This document shows positions 19,630 through 30,332 of a stretch of DNA of 61,062 nucleotides, one piece after another. Source of the stretch: Solimicrobium silvestre. Its GTDB lineage: Bacteria; Pseudomonadota; Gammaproteobacteria; Burkholderiales; Burkholderiaceae_D. The notes under the pieces are model-generated. The model did no database searches and had not been told where the DNA came from. It saw only the letters and a list, made by a program, of their open reading frames with translations. The translations under genes and the position numbers were made by a program. The stretch covers positions 1-61,062 of the forward strand of contig NZ_PUGF01000029.1 in NCBI RefSeq assembly GCF_002976435.1, read 5' to 3'. The number at the start of each line of letters is the position of its first letter. Position 1 is the first letter of the stretch.

Positions 19630-20532
19630 ATGACAACTTCGCCCGCCGTTGCCAAAACCATTGCATTAGTCGGTAAATATTCAGCCGCAGGTATTGCCAA
19701 AGACTTACTCAGCCTGGCGCATTTTCTGGTTGAAGCCGGTCATACCGTCGTGCTGGAACAAGAAACCGCGACTAACTTAAGTCTTACCGAATTTACCATT
19801 ATGCCGCCGGCGCAGATCGGGCAGCATGCCGACGTTGCTATTGTACTTGGCGGTGATGGAACTATGCTGGGTATTGCGCGTCAATTAGCGCCCTATCAAA
19901 TACCATTGATTGGAATTAATCAGGGCCGTTTGGGCTTTATGACCGATATTCCCATTGAGCAAATGTATACCGCATTAAGTGAAATTTTGGCTGGTAATCA
20001 TCAATTAGAACAACGTTCTTTATTGGAAGGCGTCGTCATCCGCGATGGCCAGGAAATTACCAGTGGCTTAGCCTTTAACGATATTGTCGTCGCACGTGGT
20101 GCAGGTTCCGGCATGGTGGAATTGAAGGTGACGGTAGACAACCATTTTATGTACAACCAACGTTCCGATGGCTTAATTATTTCTACCCCAACCGGTTCTA
20201 CCGCTTATGCTTTGTCCGCCGGTGGCCCGTTAATGCATCCCAATTTAGCCGGAATTGTATTTGTGCCAATTGCACCGCATGCGCTTTCTAACCGGCCGAT
20301 TGTGGTGTCCGATAGTAGTAAAATCATTATCGAAATTTCCGCCGTACGCGAAGCCAGTGTTAATTTTGACATGCAATCATTTGCGCATTTGATGGTGGGT
20401 GACCAAATTCATATTCAACGTTCAAAACATGTGATTTGTTTCCTACATCCCAAAGAATGGAATTACTATCATACCCTGCGCGACAAAATGCACTGGAATG
20501 AGTACCCAACGGTGAATGGGAATCTCAACTAA
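19630..20532 (+). CDS. nadK: NAD kinase
   Basis: Phosphorylates NAD to NADP and so sets the NADPH supply. The 300 residues contain the GGDGT motif (VLGGDGTMLGIAR, near residue 75), GINQGRLGFMTD and NDIVVARGAGSGMVELKV. The NAD-binding segment YNQRSDGLIISTPTGSTAYALSAGGPL is intact. GAGG lies about 12 bases ahead of the ATG. As in many betaproteobacteria it is followed by recN. The heat-shock repressor gene hrcA, often found near this pair, is not present here. Confidence 0.96.
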   Translation: MTTSPAVAKTIALVGKYSAAGIAKDLLSLAHFLVEAGHTVVLEQETATNLSLTEFTIMPPAQIGQHADVAIVLGGDGTMLGIARQLAPYQIPLIGINQGRLGFMTDIPIEQMYTALSEILAGNHQLEQRSLLEGVVIRDGQEITSGLAFNDIVVARGAGSGMVELKVTVDNHFMYNQRSDGLIISTPTGSTAYALSAGGPLMHPNLAGIVFVPIAPHALSNRPIVVSDSSKIIIEISAVREASVNFDMQSFAHLMVGDQIHIQRSKHVICFLHPKEWNYYHTLRDKMHWNEYPTVNGNLN

Positions 20533-20548
20533 GGCACGCATGACACTT

Positions 20549-20578
20549 TTGACTTATTTTTAACACTTTTCAGATAAA
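20549..20578 (+). promoter_or_regulatory. Possible recN promoter
   Basis: TTGACT (20549-20554) and GATAAA (20573-20578) are separated by 18 bases in the 102-base gap between nadK and recN. I see no clear LexA-type CTG-N10-CAG box over it, so SOS control is not supported by the sequence. Confidence 0.45.
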
Positions 20579-20634
20579 ATAAGTCTTCCCCGATTTTTCA
20601 CCTTACTTCATCTAACTACACCTCAACAACCACC

Positions 20635-22281
20635 ATGCTACGCACCCTAACGATTCGTGATTTTGTCATTGTTGAACACATTGAACTGGAATTTTCTGCT
20701 GGATTTTCGGTATTAACCGGAGAAACCGGCGCTGGTAAATCCATCTTGATTGACGCCTTAAGCCTTACTTTAGGTGGCCGGGGCGATGCCAGCATGGTGC
20801 GTGAAGGCGCGAATAAAGCCGACATCTGCGCCGAATTTTCTTCCAATAAAGTTTGTGACGCCTGGCTCTCCGAACAAGAGTTAGCAATGGATGAAGGCAT
20901 GATTTTGCTACGCCGGGTGATTGATAATGCAGGACGTTCCAAAGCCTTTATTAATGGCGTTTCCGCCACCGCCGCACAACTGCGTGAATTGGGTGCGTTA
21001 TTAGTGGATATTCATGGTCAGCATGCGCATCAGTCCTTATTGCAAAACGACACGCAGCGACAGTTACTGGATAATCACGCTCAGCTAACAACACAAGTAC
21101 ACGAAGTCGGTGGCCTGTATAAAAATTGGAACGCGTTACGCCAGCAACGTACGCAATTTGAAGCGAATGCCAAACAGGTTTTATTAGAACGCGAACGCTT
21201 GGAGTGGCAAGTCAGTGAACTCGACAAACTACGCACACAAGCCGATGAATGGCAAGAAATCACCAATGAACACAGCCGTTTAGCGCATGCTGCCAGCTTA
21301 ATTGAAGGCGCTCAATATGCGCTCAATGCAATCTCGGAATCCGAAGATCCTATCCTGTCTCAAATCGCCGCGATCAATCAAAAACTCGCAAAACTGACTG
21401 AATATGACGAAGACCTGCAAGCCATTCTCGACACATTAGAACCGGCCCGCATCCACCTGCAAGAAGCCACTTCGTCATTAAATGATTATTTAAGCCGGGT
21501 TGAACTCGACCCTGAACGTTTACGGATAGTGGAAGACCGGGTTGAAGCACTACACTCTTGCGCACGTAAATACCATGTAACGCCAGAAGAACTGCCCACC
21601 CTTTTCAAAACGCTATCCACTGAATTAGCGGCATTAGGTGAAGCGACTGACTTGGAATCATTGCTGGCAATGGAACAAGCCGCATTGAAAAAATATAAAA
21701 CCAGTGCGACGCAACTGGGCAAAGCACGCGCGGCTGCCGCCGACAAACTCGGCAGAGCTGTCACCGACGCGATGCAAGAACTTAGCATGGTAGGCGGCTG
21801 TTTTGAAGTCGCTCTGACGCCGATAGAACCAAGTTTATACGGAACCGAACACATTGAATATATGGTGGCAGGACACGCCGGCGTTGCTGCCAGACCGCTT
21901 GCCAAAGTCGCGTCTGGCGGTGAGTTAGCACGAATTTCCTTGGCGATTTCAGTTATCACATCCTCTTCCACTGCCACACCAACGTTAATTTTTGATGAGG
22001 TTGATAGCGGCATTGGCGGCGGTGTCGCTGAAGTAGTCGGACGTTTATTAAAACGACTTGGGCAAGATTACCAAGTGCTGTGCGTCACCCATTTAGCGCA
22101 AGTGGCCAGCCAGGCCGATCAGCATTTCCAGGTCAGTAAAACGAGTCAGGCCGAAGGAACGGTTTCCCATATTGAAATGCTCGACCATAAGTCACGCGTG
22201 GAAGAAATCGCCCGCATGATAGGCGGCTTGGAAATCACTGCCACCACCCGCAAGCACGCCAGAGAATTACTTACTACCTAA
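20635..22281 (+). CDS. recN: DNA repair protein RecN
   Basis: SMC-like ATPase that aids repair of double-strand breaks by holding DNA together. The 548-residue length fits the family. The start MLRTLTIRDFVIVEHIELEF leads into Walker A LTGETGAGKSILIDAL (near residue 30). The middle is a shorter coiled coil (about 150-390), and the C-terminal half has signature VASGGELARISLAI and Walker B LIFDEVDSGIGGGVAE near 460. The ATG at 20635 begins exactly at the family start. hemH follows after 5 bases, suggesting readthrough. Confidence 0.96.
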   Translation: MLRTLTIRDFVIVEHIELEFSAGFSVLTGETGAGKSILIDALSLTLGGRGDASMVREGANKADICAEFSSNKVCDAWLSEQELAMDEGMILLRRVIDNAGRSKAFINGVSATAAQLRELGALLVDIHGQHAHQSLLQNDTQRQLLDNHAQLTTQVHEVGGLYKNWNALRQQRTQFEANAKQVLLERERLEWQVSELDKLRTQADEWQEITNEHSRLAHAASLIEGAQYALNAISESEDPILSQIAAINQKLAKLTEYDEDLQAILDTLEPARIHLQEATSSLNDYLSRVELDPERLRIVEDRVEALHSCARKYHVTPEELPTLFKTLSTELAALGEATDLESLLAMEQAALKKYKTSATQLGKARAAAADKLGRAVTDAMQELSMVGGCFEVALTPIEPSLYGTEHIEYMVAGHAGVAARPLAKVASGGELARISLAISVITSSSTATPTLIFDEVDSGIGGGVAEVVGRLLKRLGQDYQVLCVTHLAQVASQADQHFQVSKTSQAEGTVSHIEMLDHKSRVEEIARMIGGLEITATTRKHARELLTT

Positions 22282-22286
22282 GTCCA

Positions 22287-23384
22287 ATGTCTAAAAATTC
22301 TTCCTCATTCCAGCACGGCAAAGCCAGTAAAACCGCCGTAGTGCTGGTTAACCTAGGTACGCCAGAAGCGCCTACTGCCAAGGCGTTACGACCCTATTTA
22401 AAAGAATTTTTATCCGATACGCGTGTGGTCGAAATTCCCAGATTAATCTGGTGGTTTATCCTGAATTGCATCATCCTGCCATTCCGCTCCAAACAATCTG
22501 CCGCCAAATACGCGGCGATCTGGACTGCCGAAGGTTCACCATTAAAAGTTCACACACTTAAACAGGCGACATTATTACGTGGTTACTTAGGTGAACGCGG
22601 GCATCAGGTTGATGTGGTTGCAGCCATGCGTTACGGCCAGCCTGCTGTATCAGATGTGTTGAACCAGCTGCAGAAAAATGGCTGTGAACGGGTGTTAATT
22701 CTGCCGGCTTATCCGCAATACTCCGGCACGACTACCGCATCTATTTTTGATGCGGTCTCCACACATTATAAAAAAATCAGGAACATTCCTGAACTACGTT
22801 TTATTAAGCATTATCACGATCATGACGGCTATATTCTTGCCTTAAAAAATTCCATATTCAAACACTGGGAACAAAATAAGCGTGCTGGGCACTTAGTAAT
22901 GAGTTTTCATGGCGTGCCAAAACGCACCTTATTATTAGGCGATCCTTATCACTGTGAATGCCACAAAACAGCGCGTTTGTTAGCGCAAAGTTTGGGGTTA
23001 AAAGAAGACGAATACAGCGTTACGTTTCAATCCCGCTTTGGTAAAGCTGAATGGTTGCAACCATACACCTTACCGAGCATTGAAGCATTGGCAAAAAGCG
23101 GCACGCGCCGCGTTGATGTAATTTGCCCGGGCTTTACCAGCGACTGTTTAGAAACGCTGGAAGAAATTAATATTGAAGTGCGAGCCGCTTTTATGCTGGC
23201 GGGCGGTAAAGAGTTTCATTACATACCGTGCCTGAATGAAGATGCGCTTTGGTTACGCGCTTTAGCTGAAATCACCGAACCGCATTTACACGCCTGGCCG
23301 ACCAGTTTTGAGGCGCTACGCGATGTCCAGCAACAAGCTGCCGCTAGTGTGGTTTGGGCTAAAAAAATCGGTGCTACTCAATGA
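22287..23384 (+). CDS. hemH: Ferrochelatase
   Basis: Inserts ferrous iron into protoporphyrin IX, the last step of haem synthesis. The 365 residues are typical for betaproteobacteria. Visible signatures are VLVNLGTPEAPTAKALRPYLKEFL (in part), the YPQYSGTTTAS segment, the active-site histidine in SFHGVPKRT, and the late motif CPGFTSDCLETLEEI with its conserved Glu. It lies 5 bases after recN and overlaps apaH by 4 bases, so recN-hemH-apaH are probably cotranscribed. Confidence 0.96.
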   Translation: MSKNSSSFQHGKASKTAVVLVNLGTPEAPTAKALRPYLKEFLSDTRVVEIPRLIWWFILNCIILPFRSKQSAAKYAAIWTAEGSPLKVHTLKQATLLRGYLGERGHQVDVVAAMRYGQPAVSDVLNQLQKNGCERVLILPAYPQYSGTTTASIFDAVSTHYKKIRNIPELRFIKHYHDHDGYILALKNSIFKHWEQNKRAGHLVMSFHGVPKRTLLLGDPYHCECHKTARLLAQSLGLKEDEYSVTFQSRFGKAEWLQPYTLPSIEALAKSGTRRVDVICPGFTSDCLETLEEINIEVRAAFMLAGGKEFHYIPCLNEDALWLRALAEITEPHLHAWPTSFEALRDVQQQAAASVVWAKKIGATQ

Positions 23385-24232
23385 ACAGCATCGCAAACAA
23401 CACCATGACCAACACCGAGCATATTTATGTAGTTGGCGACCTTCAAGGCTGCTGCGACCAGTTCAATGAATTGCATGCGCAGATCTTGCTGCAAGATCCC
23501 GACGCGACATTATTTATTGCTGGCGACCTGGTTAATCGTGGACCGCAATCCCTCCCTACTTTACGCAAATTAGTCGCATTAGGTGATCGTGCGAATAGCG
23601 TATTAGGTAATCACGATTTAAATTTACTGGGGATCGCGTACGGCGCGCATCGCCCGCATCACGACGCCTATTTACGCCCCATTCTCGATGCGCCAGATCG
23701 TGAACAATTGCTCGATTGGCTGCGTCATCGTCCGTTAGCATTTCAAATTGAACAGCATTTAATCATTCATGCAGGTGTATTGCCAAGCTGGACTGTAGAA
23801 CAAACGCTGGACTATGCGCGAGAAGTTGAGCAGATGTTACAAGGTCCAAACTACGTGGACTTTTTGCGCGTTATGTATAGCAACCAACCCAGCGTTTGGA
23901 GCACAACGTTAACCGGTATGGACAGGCTGCGCTGCATCGTCAACGTGTTAACGCGCTTACGGTTTTGCACCATCAGCGATGAAATGGAATTCGACAGCAA
24001 AGAAGGCCTCAACAAAACCCCACCCGGCTTTGCTCCGTGGTTTAGTCATCCGAGATTATCGGCATCCAGCACGCTTATTTATGGTCATTGGTCCGCAATT
24101 GGTTTGCAACTACAACCCAACTTAATTGGCTTGGATACCGGCTGCGTGTGGGGCGGCAAACTCACGGCAATGCGATTATCTGATCATCAATTATTCCAAG
24201 TGGACTGCCCTCCGCATCAGGAAATAAATTAG
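23381..24232 (+). CDS. apaH: Symmetrical bis(5'-nucleosyl)-tetraphosphatase
   Basis: Hydrolyses diadenosine tetraphosphate to two ADP and can remove Np4 caps from RNA. Calcineurin-like metallophosphatase of 283 residues with GDLQGC (near residue 20), AGDLVNRGP, LGNHDLNLL, a late IYGHWSA and GLDTGCVWGGKLTAM. The first motif has Gln where E. coli has His, a normal variant in beta- and gammaproteobacterial ApaH. The start overlaps hemH by 4 bases. A second Met eight codons later (MTNTEHIYVVGD) is nearer the family start and is a real alternative. Confidence 0.95.
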   Translation: MNSIANNTMTNTEHIYVVGDLQGCCDQFNELHAQILLQDPDATLFIAGDLVNRGPQSLPTLRKLVALGDRANSVLGNHDLNLLGIAYGAHRPHHDAYLRPILDAPDREQLLDWLRHRPLAFQIEQHLIIHAGVLPSWTVEQTLDYAREVEQMLQGPNYVDFLRVMYSNQPSVWSTTLTGMDRLRCIVNVLTRLRFCTISDEMEFDSKEGLNKTPPGFAPWFSHPRLSASSTLIYGHWSAIGLQLQPNLIGLDTGCVWGGKLTAMRLSDHQLFQVDCPPHQEIN

Positions 24233-24303
24233 ATTTTATGCATCAACATACTCGAACATACAATTACAAATTTCACCACATTAGAATTCAGCACCTAGCC
24301 TAA

Positions 24304-26436
<2,133 letters not shown>

Positions 26437-26495
26437 AACTCTACATGACTGGCATCAAACTGCCAGACTAAATCGAGACTCAAAATGTCTTAATG

Positions 26496-26526
26496 AAAAT
26501 GGCCAGGATAACCTGGCCATTTTTTA
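26496..26526. terminator. Bidirectional terminator between fadH and the TonB receptor
   Basis: AAAATGGCCAGG (26496-26507), a 4-base loop, then CCTGGCCATTTTTT form a 10-12 bp stem with T-runs on both strands. It sits between two converging genes and can serve both. Confidence 0.9.
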
Positions 26527-26557
26527 CAACGTTTATTTAAATCAGCTTACAACACGC

Positions 26558-29476
26558 TTATTTAAATTTGTAGTTCACACTTAAATTCAACATCCGGCCT
26601 TCTGCATCTTGCATGTTGGTACCAAAAGTCGCACCGACACCAAATGCCTTTACGTCTACCGGCGCTTTTTGCTGGAACAGGTTAATTATATTCAGTCCTA
26701 ATGTCAGGTTTTGAATCCCGGTATAAGAAATCGCATAATCGGTTGTCCGGTTAGAAGCAACGCGACACTGGGCTGCCGTCAGATTATTCCCAGCACAACC
26801 TGCCAGATTCCAAGCGGTATCAGGTAGGCCCGCTTGCTCGTTATATCCACCAGTGTAGTTAAAACGTAAAGAATTGGAGAATTTCTTAAAGTCCCACACC
26901 AACGTCAAGCTGCCTGCAAAGTGAGGTATTAAATAGCTACCGACCAAATTATCACTCAAGGTACTGACTGAGGTGTCGTAAAACTTTAATGTATACGTAC
27001 TATCCAAAATTTCACGGAAATTACCGTATTCACCCAAACTTTGTTTTCCCTGGAATGCTATGTCAAGACCACTGGTTTTTTGTTCGGAGATATTTTGCAT
27101 CGCGCGAACAATCTGCTGAAGCGATCCCGAGTTGACTCCATACACGGTAAAATCGTTCTGGCCTCCGAGAGCTGGATCATTACTTGAGAACGATTGATCA
27201 GCAGCGGTATTTAACGGCCGACGAATAACTGTGGAACCAGCCGGTGTATTCCCGGTTGCCGCATCATTCACTAATTGCTGCGCACCTTGCAGTCCGATAA
27301 CGTTTGAACGATCAATACTGAAGAAATCGACGGAAGTTGCATAGCCTTTCACCGGCTCAAAAACCAACCCAAGGGAGTAGCTCTTCGCCGTTTCTGGTTT
27401 TAATTCAGGATTGTTACTCACTTGGTCAGGTACCGAAACTGAACATTCATTACCTTGAACAGCCAGAGCTCTGGCAGCAATTAGTGATGCTTGTGTCGGC
27501 GTTAGGGCCGGGTTATTTGCCGCAGTGTACAAATCATTCGATAACTGAGTCGCTTGTGCACAGCGCAGCGGATCTTGCACTCCCGAATCAAACGCAAACT
27601 TCTTCGAGTTAGCACTTTCAATCAGATTCGGTGCCCTGAAGCCATGTTCTAGTGAAGCACGGATTTTCAACGAATCGGTAGGGGAATAAAGCGCTGCCAG
27701 TTTAGGTGAAAAATGCGAAGACAGATTAGGATATTTATCCAGACGCAGAGCAGGAATTACTTCAAAGTTTTTCAGCACGGGAATATTGAATTCGGAATAC
27801 AGGGATTCAATATTACGCGACGAGTTCGCTTCGCTGATACCATAACCGACGATATCACCAGTTTGCAAATTATTACTGTCACCTAAAATCATACTTTCAT
27901 GGCGCAGCTCACCACCTATGGCGACATTGATTTGACCCGCAGGCAAACTATAAATCGGTCCGGTGATTTTTGCATCAACGAATTCTGCCTGTGTTTGTCC
28001 AGTGCTAACAAACTTAGGGAACAACGTGTTCAATACCGTAGCACTATTTTGTCCCCCAGCACGATACCCCCCTGGTTGGTTAAAGAAATTCGGATCGGTG
28101 GCATTATAGGACAAACCAACATTAGGGTTGGAATTTGGATAAAAGTTATTGTAGTTACCAATTTCTTGAATAAAACCAGAACTACTAAACGCACCTTGCG
28201 TAGTAGAGGTCACTTTGGACCCCATAATCCCGGCTGCAGTTTCCCAATCAAATGCATTGACAGTGCCGCGCAAGCCGCCCAGAACTCGATATTGAGTCCC
28301 GACAACATCATTGTAGGAAGGCGCATCCAAAAAGCGGAAACGAAGCTCGGAACCGTCATCACCAGTGGTATTAATCGGATCATTCAGCGAAAGTCCGAGA
28401 TAATTAAAGGTTAAAGGCTGACCGGTGGACGGATTGCCCCAAGTAACTGGTGCCTGAGCACCATATAACGGTACGGGGGCAATATAGTCCGTTTTTCCTC
28501 TTGATAAACTGACTTCTGTAAATGCCTGAGTTCCACCGCCTAAATTGAAGGTACCAGTGCTATAAAAATTGATGCGGTTCGCGTCTGGGACCGCCTGAGA
28601 TTGCTGCGAACGGTTATATTTACACAAACCACCTTGAATCAGGCTAGGATCACAACCAGGCAATGGCGCAGAATTTGCTCCATCAATCAAATTACCGTGT
28701 GAGTAGGTAGATAACGCCCCATATGCTGACGACGTAGAGATCAAGGAAGGATTGGTATATTGCTGTACATCGCTCCACATGACACTTTGACGCTTAAACA
28801 CGTCGGCATTAACTAAGATATTAAAGCCATCATTCGCGTAATCACCAAAACCGGCAGTAATGGAGGCCTTGTTGGTACCAAAGGTATGGCTTTGCAAGGA
28901 TTTTTGGCCGTCGGCGTTAACCTCGACACCCTGAAAATTTTGTCTCGTGATGATATTGATAACACCTGCTACCGCATCCGAACCATAAATTGCCGATGCG
29001 CCGCTCTTTAATATTTCTACGCGCTCGACCGCATCAATGGGAATTGAATCCACATTGCTAAATACCTCGGTAAAATTAGCAAATCCAAAGCTGGCAATAC
29101 GGCGTCCGTTCACCAGCACCAACGTAGACTGTGCCCCCAAATTACGTAACGACACTTCCGAACCGCCTGGGGCAAATGAACCATTACCACTAATATCGGT
29201 TAAATTTCCCTGGGACGACGAAGCCGCAGTGTTGGCAATCAAATCAGAAATATTAGTTACACCTTGGCGAGCAATATCTTCCCGCTTGATAATCTGAACC
29301 GGCGACGCTGTTTCAGCATCGATAGTCTTAATATTAGATCCGGTGACATACACCTTTTCAACATGTACATCCGCATCCTGAGCCTGTTGTGCATGAGCAC
29401 TAATCATGGCGCTGCTGGCTAAAAGTGCAAGCGCCAGTTGAACAGCAGTTACTCCTACCTTTTGTTCATATTTCAT
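26558..29476 (-). CDS. TonB-dependent outer-membrane receptor
   Basis: Outer-membrane beta-barrel receptor that imports a ligand using TonB energy, 972 residues. A signal peptide (about 1-29, ending AHAQQ) is followed by a TonB-box-like VEKVYVTGSNIK. The plug domain is near residues 55-185 (SPVQIIKREDIARQGVTNISDLI, SEVSLRNLGAQSTLVLVNGRRIA, DAVERVEILKSGASAIYGSDAVAGVINIITR, each in part). The remainder is the barrel, ending NLSVNYKFK. GGGAG lies about 10 bases ahead of the ATG. The plug style resembles receptors for sugars, peptides or aromatic compounds rather than classic siderophore receptors, but this is a weak inference. It is convergent with fadH and divergent from the signalling operon, with a decayed gene fragment in between. 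Confidence 0.93.
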   Translation of the reverse strand: MKYEQKVGVTAVQLALALLASSAMISAHAQQAQDADVHVEKVYVTGSNIKTIDAETASPVQIIKREDIARQGVTNISDLIANTAASSSQGNLTDISGNGSFAPGGSEVSLRNLGAQSTLVLVNGRRIASFGFANFTEVFSNVDSIPIDAVERVEILKSGASAIYGSDAVAGVINIITRQNFQGVEVNADGQKSLQSHTFGTNKASITAGFGDYANDGFNILVNADVFKRQSVMWSDVQQYTNPSLISTSSAYGALSTYSHGNLIDGANSAPLPGCDPSLIQGGLCKYNRSQQSQAVPDANRINFYSTGTFNLGGGTQAFTEVSLSRGKTDYIAPVPLYGAQAPVTWGNPSTGQPLTFNYLGLSLNDPINTTGDDGSELRFRFLDAPSYNDVVGTQYRVLGGLRGTVNAFDWETAAGIMGSKVTSTTQGAFSSSGFIQEIGNYNNFYPNSNPNVGLSYNATDPNFFNQPGGYRAGGQNSATVLNTLFPKFVSTGQTQAEFVDAKITGPIYSLPAGQINVAIGGELRHESMILGDSNNLQTGDIVGYGISEANSSRNIESLYSEFNIPVLKNFEVIPALRLDKYPNLSSHFSPKLAALYSPTDSLKIRASLEHGFRAPNLIESANSKKFAFDSGVQDPLRCAQATQLSNDLYTAANNPALTPTQASLIAARALAVQGNECSVSVPDQVSNNPELKPETAKSYSLGLVFEPVKGYATSVDFFSIDRSNVIGLQGAQQLVNDAATGNTPAGSTVIRRPLNTAADQSFSSNDPALGGQNDFTVYGVNSGSLQQIVRAMQNISEQKTSGLDIAFQGKQSLGEYGNFREILDSTYTLKFYDTSVSTLSDNLVGSYLIPHFAGSLTLVWDFKKFSNSLRFNYTGGYNEQAGLPDTAWNLAGCAGNNLTAAQCRVASNRTTDYAISYTGIQNLTLGLNIINLFQQKAPVDVKAFGVGATFGTNMQDAEGRMLNLSVNYKFK

Positions 29477-29818
29477 CTTGTGTGACTCCCTTAATCTTTA
29501 TTTTACAAACTCTGATTTTTTATAAAAACAACTCAAAATAATTTGATACTTTGAAGCCACATTATGTAACGTATTGATACATAGTCCAGATTTTAAGTTG
29601 CAATAAGCCAACAGATGTCTGATTAATCCAACAAAAGGATTTAATGTGGTCTGAAAGTGGGAATTTGCGAAATTTAATTTGGGAAATTAAAATTAAATCG
29701 TTTATTTATTTTTAATTAAATAACATTTAAATTCGACCAAGGCCGGAATAATTGAAGATATCTAGCTCAATTTACCGAAGATTATTCTAAACTTTCCGAT
29801 TCTTAGTGTATTTACAGC
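29477..29818. other. AT-rich upstream region of the TonB receptor gene
   Basis: About 340 bases without a gene. It should hold the receptor's minus-strand promoter. A symmetric element TAATTT-GGG-AAATTA lies around 29678-29692 within an AT-rich tract. I see no Fur-box-like sequence that I would defend. Confidence 0.35.
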
Positions 29819-29990
29819 TCATTTATTCGAAGAGTATGTTGGAACATCGAAAAAAGATACTGCAAATAAACGCTCACCAATTCAATACTTTTTTACCATT
29901 AATTTAATCACTCAACCAAATCCGCTCATCGCTAAACAAAGCCACTTATCACAGCGCGGCGACATTTATTGAAGCGTAGTTTTTAATCAC
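29819..29990 (-). pseudogene. Decayed C-terminal fragment of a paralogue of the 845-residue exported protein
   Basis: Read on the minus strand, 29956 down to 29837 aligns without gaps to codons of the intact gene at 37169-37050. By my hand count 23 of 40 residues are identical, including RCDK, LCLA, KL, ERLF and a terminal PT. Two in-frame stop codons interrupt the fragment, so it is not translated as such. Weak similarity extends a few codons further up to about 29990 (KTTLQ against KTVQ) and then stops. The intact relative is on the same strand on the far side of the signalling operon. The fragment is an old, decayed duplicate or the remnant left by a rearrangement. Confidence 0.8.
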
Positions 29991-30332
29991 GACTATCAAA
30001 AATTATTAGAGCATGAAGATGTTATTAAATGCATACAAAAAGGCAGATCCATTTGCAGCGCAGCTCAACGCCATGGAACAGCAGGGAATTATCGACCCAC
30101 TGATAAATATCAAAAGTAGGAAAATCAAATCGCTAATACCCAGCTAATCAGCGTCTGAATAGTTATGTAATTACAAATTAATAAATCTAAAAAAACCTAA
30201 CAAGTTTCAGTTTATTAACTAATATTAATTATTCTTTGTCGTCAGTGACGATGACTAAGCTACGCTATATCACCCCCCCTAGTAAGCGAATGATCACTTT
30301 TGTATGCAGTCAATTCAACCAACCGCCATTAA
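29991..30332. other. Gap upstream of the signalling operon
   Basis: 342 bases. A 44-codon frame at 30013-30147 (starting MKMLLNAYKKADPFAAQLN) has plausible amino-acid content, but only weak purine-rich sequence precedes it and I do not recognise it. An odd palindrome TCGTCA-G-TGACGA at 30239-30251 lies about 85 bases before the kinase start and could be an operator. Confidence 0.35.

Noticed and set aside
20533-20634. LexA box upstream of recN
   Set aside because: No convincing CTG-N10-CAG-like site is visible in the gap.
23441-23455. Gln instead of His in the first metal motif of ApaH, considered as an inactivating change
   Set aside because: Gln at this place is usual in beta- and gammaproteobacterial ApaH proteins.
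27899-28414. 171-codon plus-strand frame inside the TonB receptor gene
   Set aside because: Antisense shadow. The receptor reading frame is complete and matches its family throughout.
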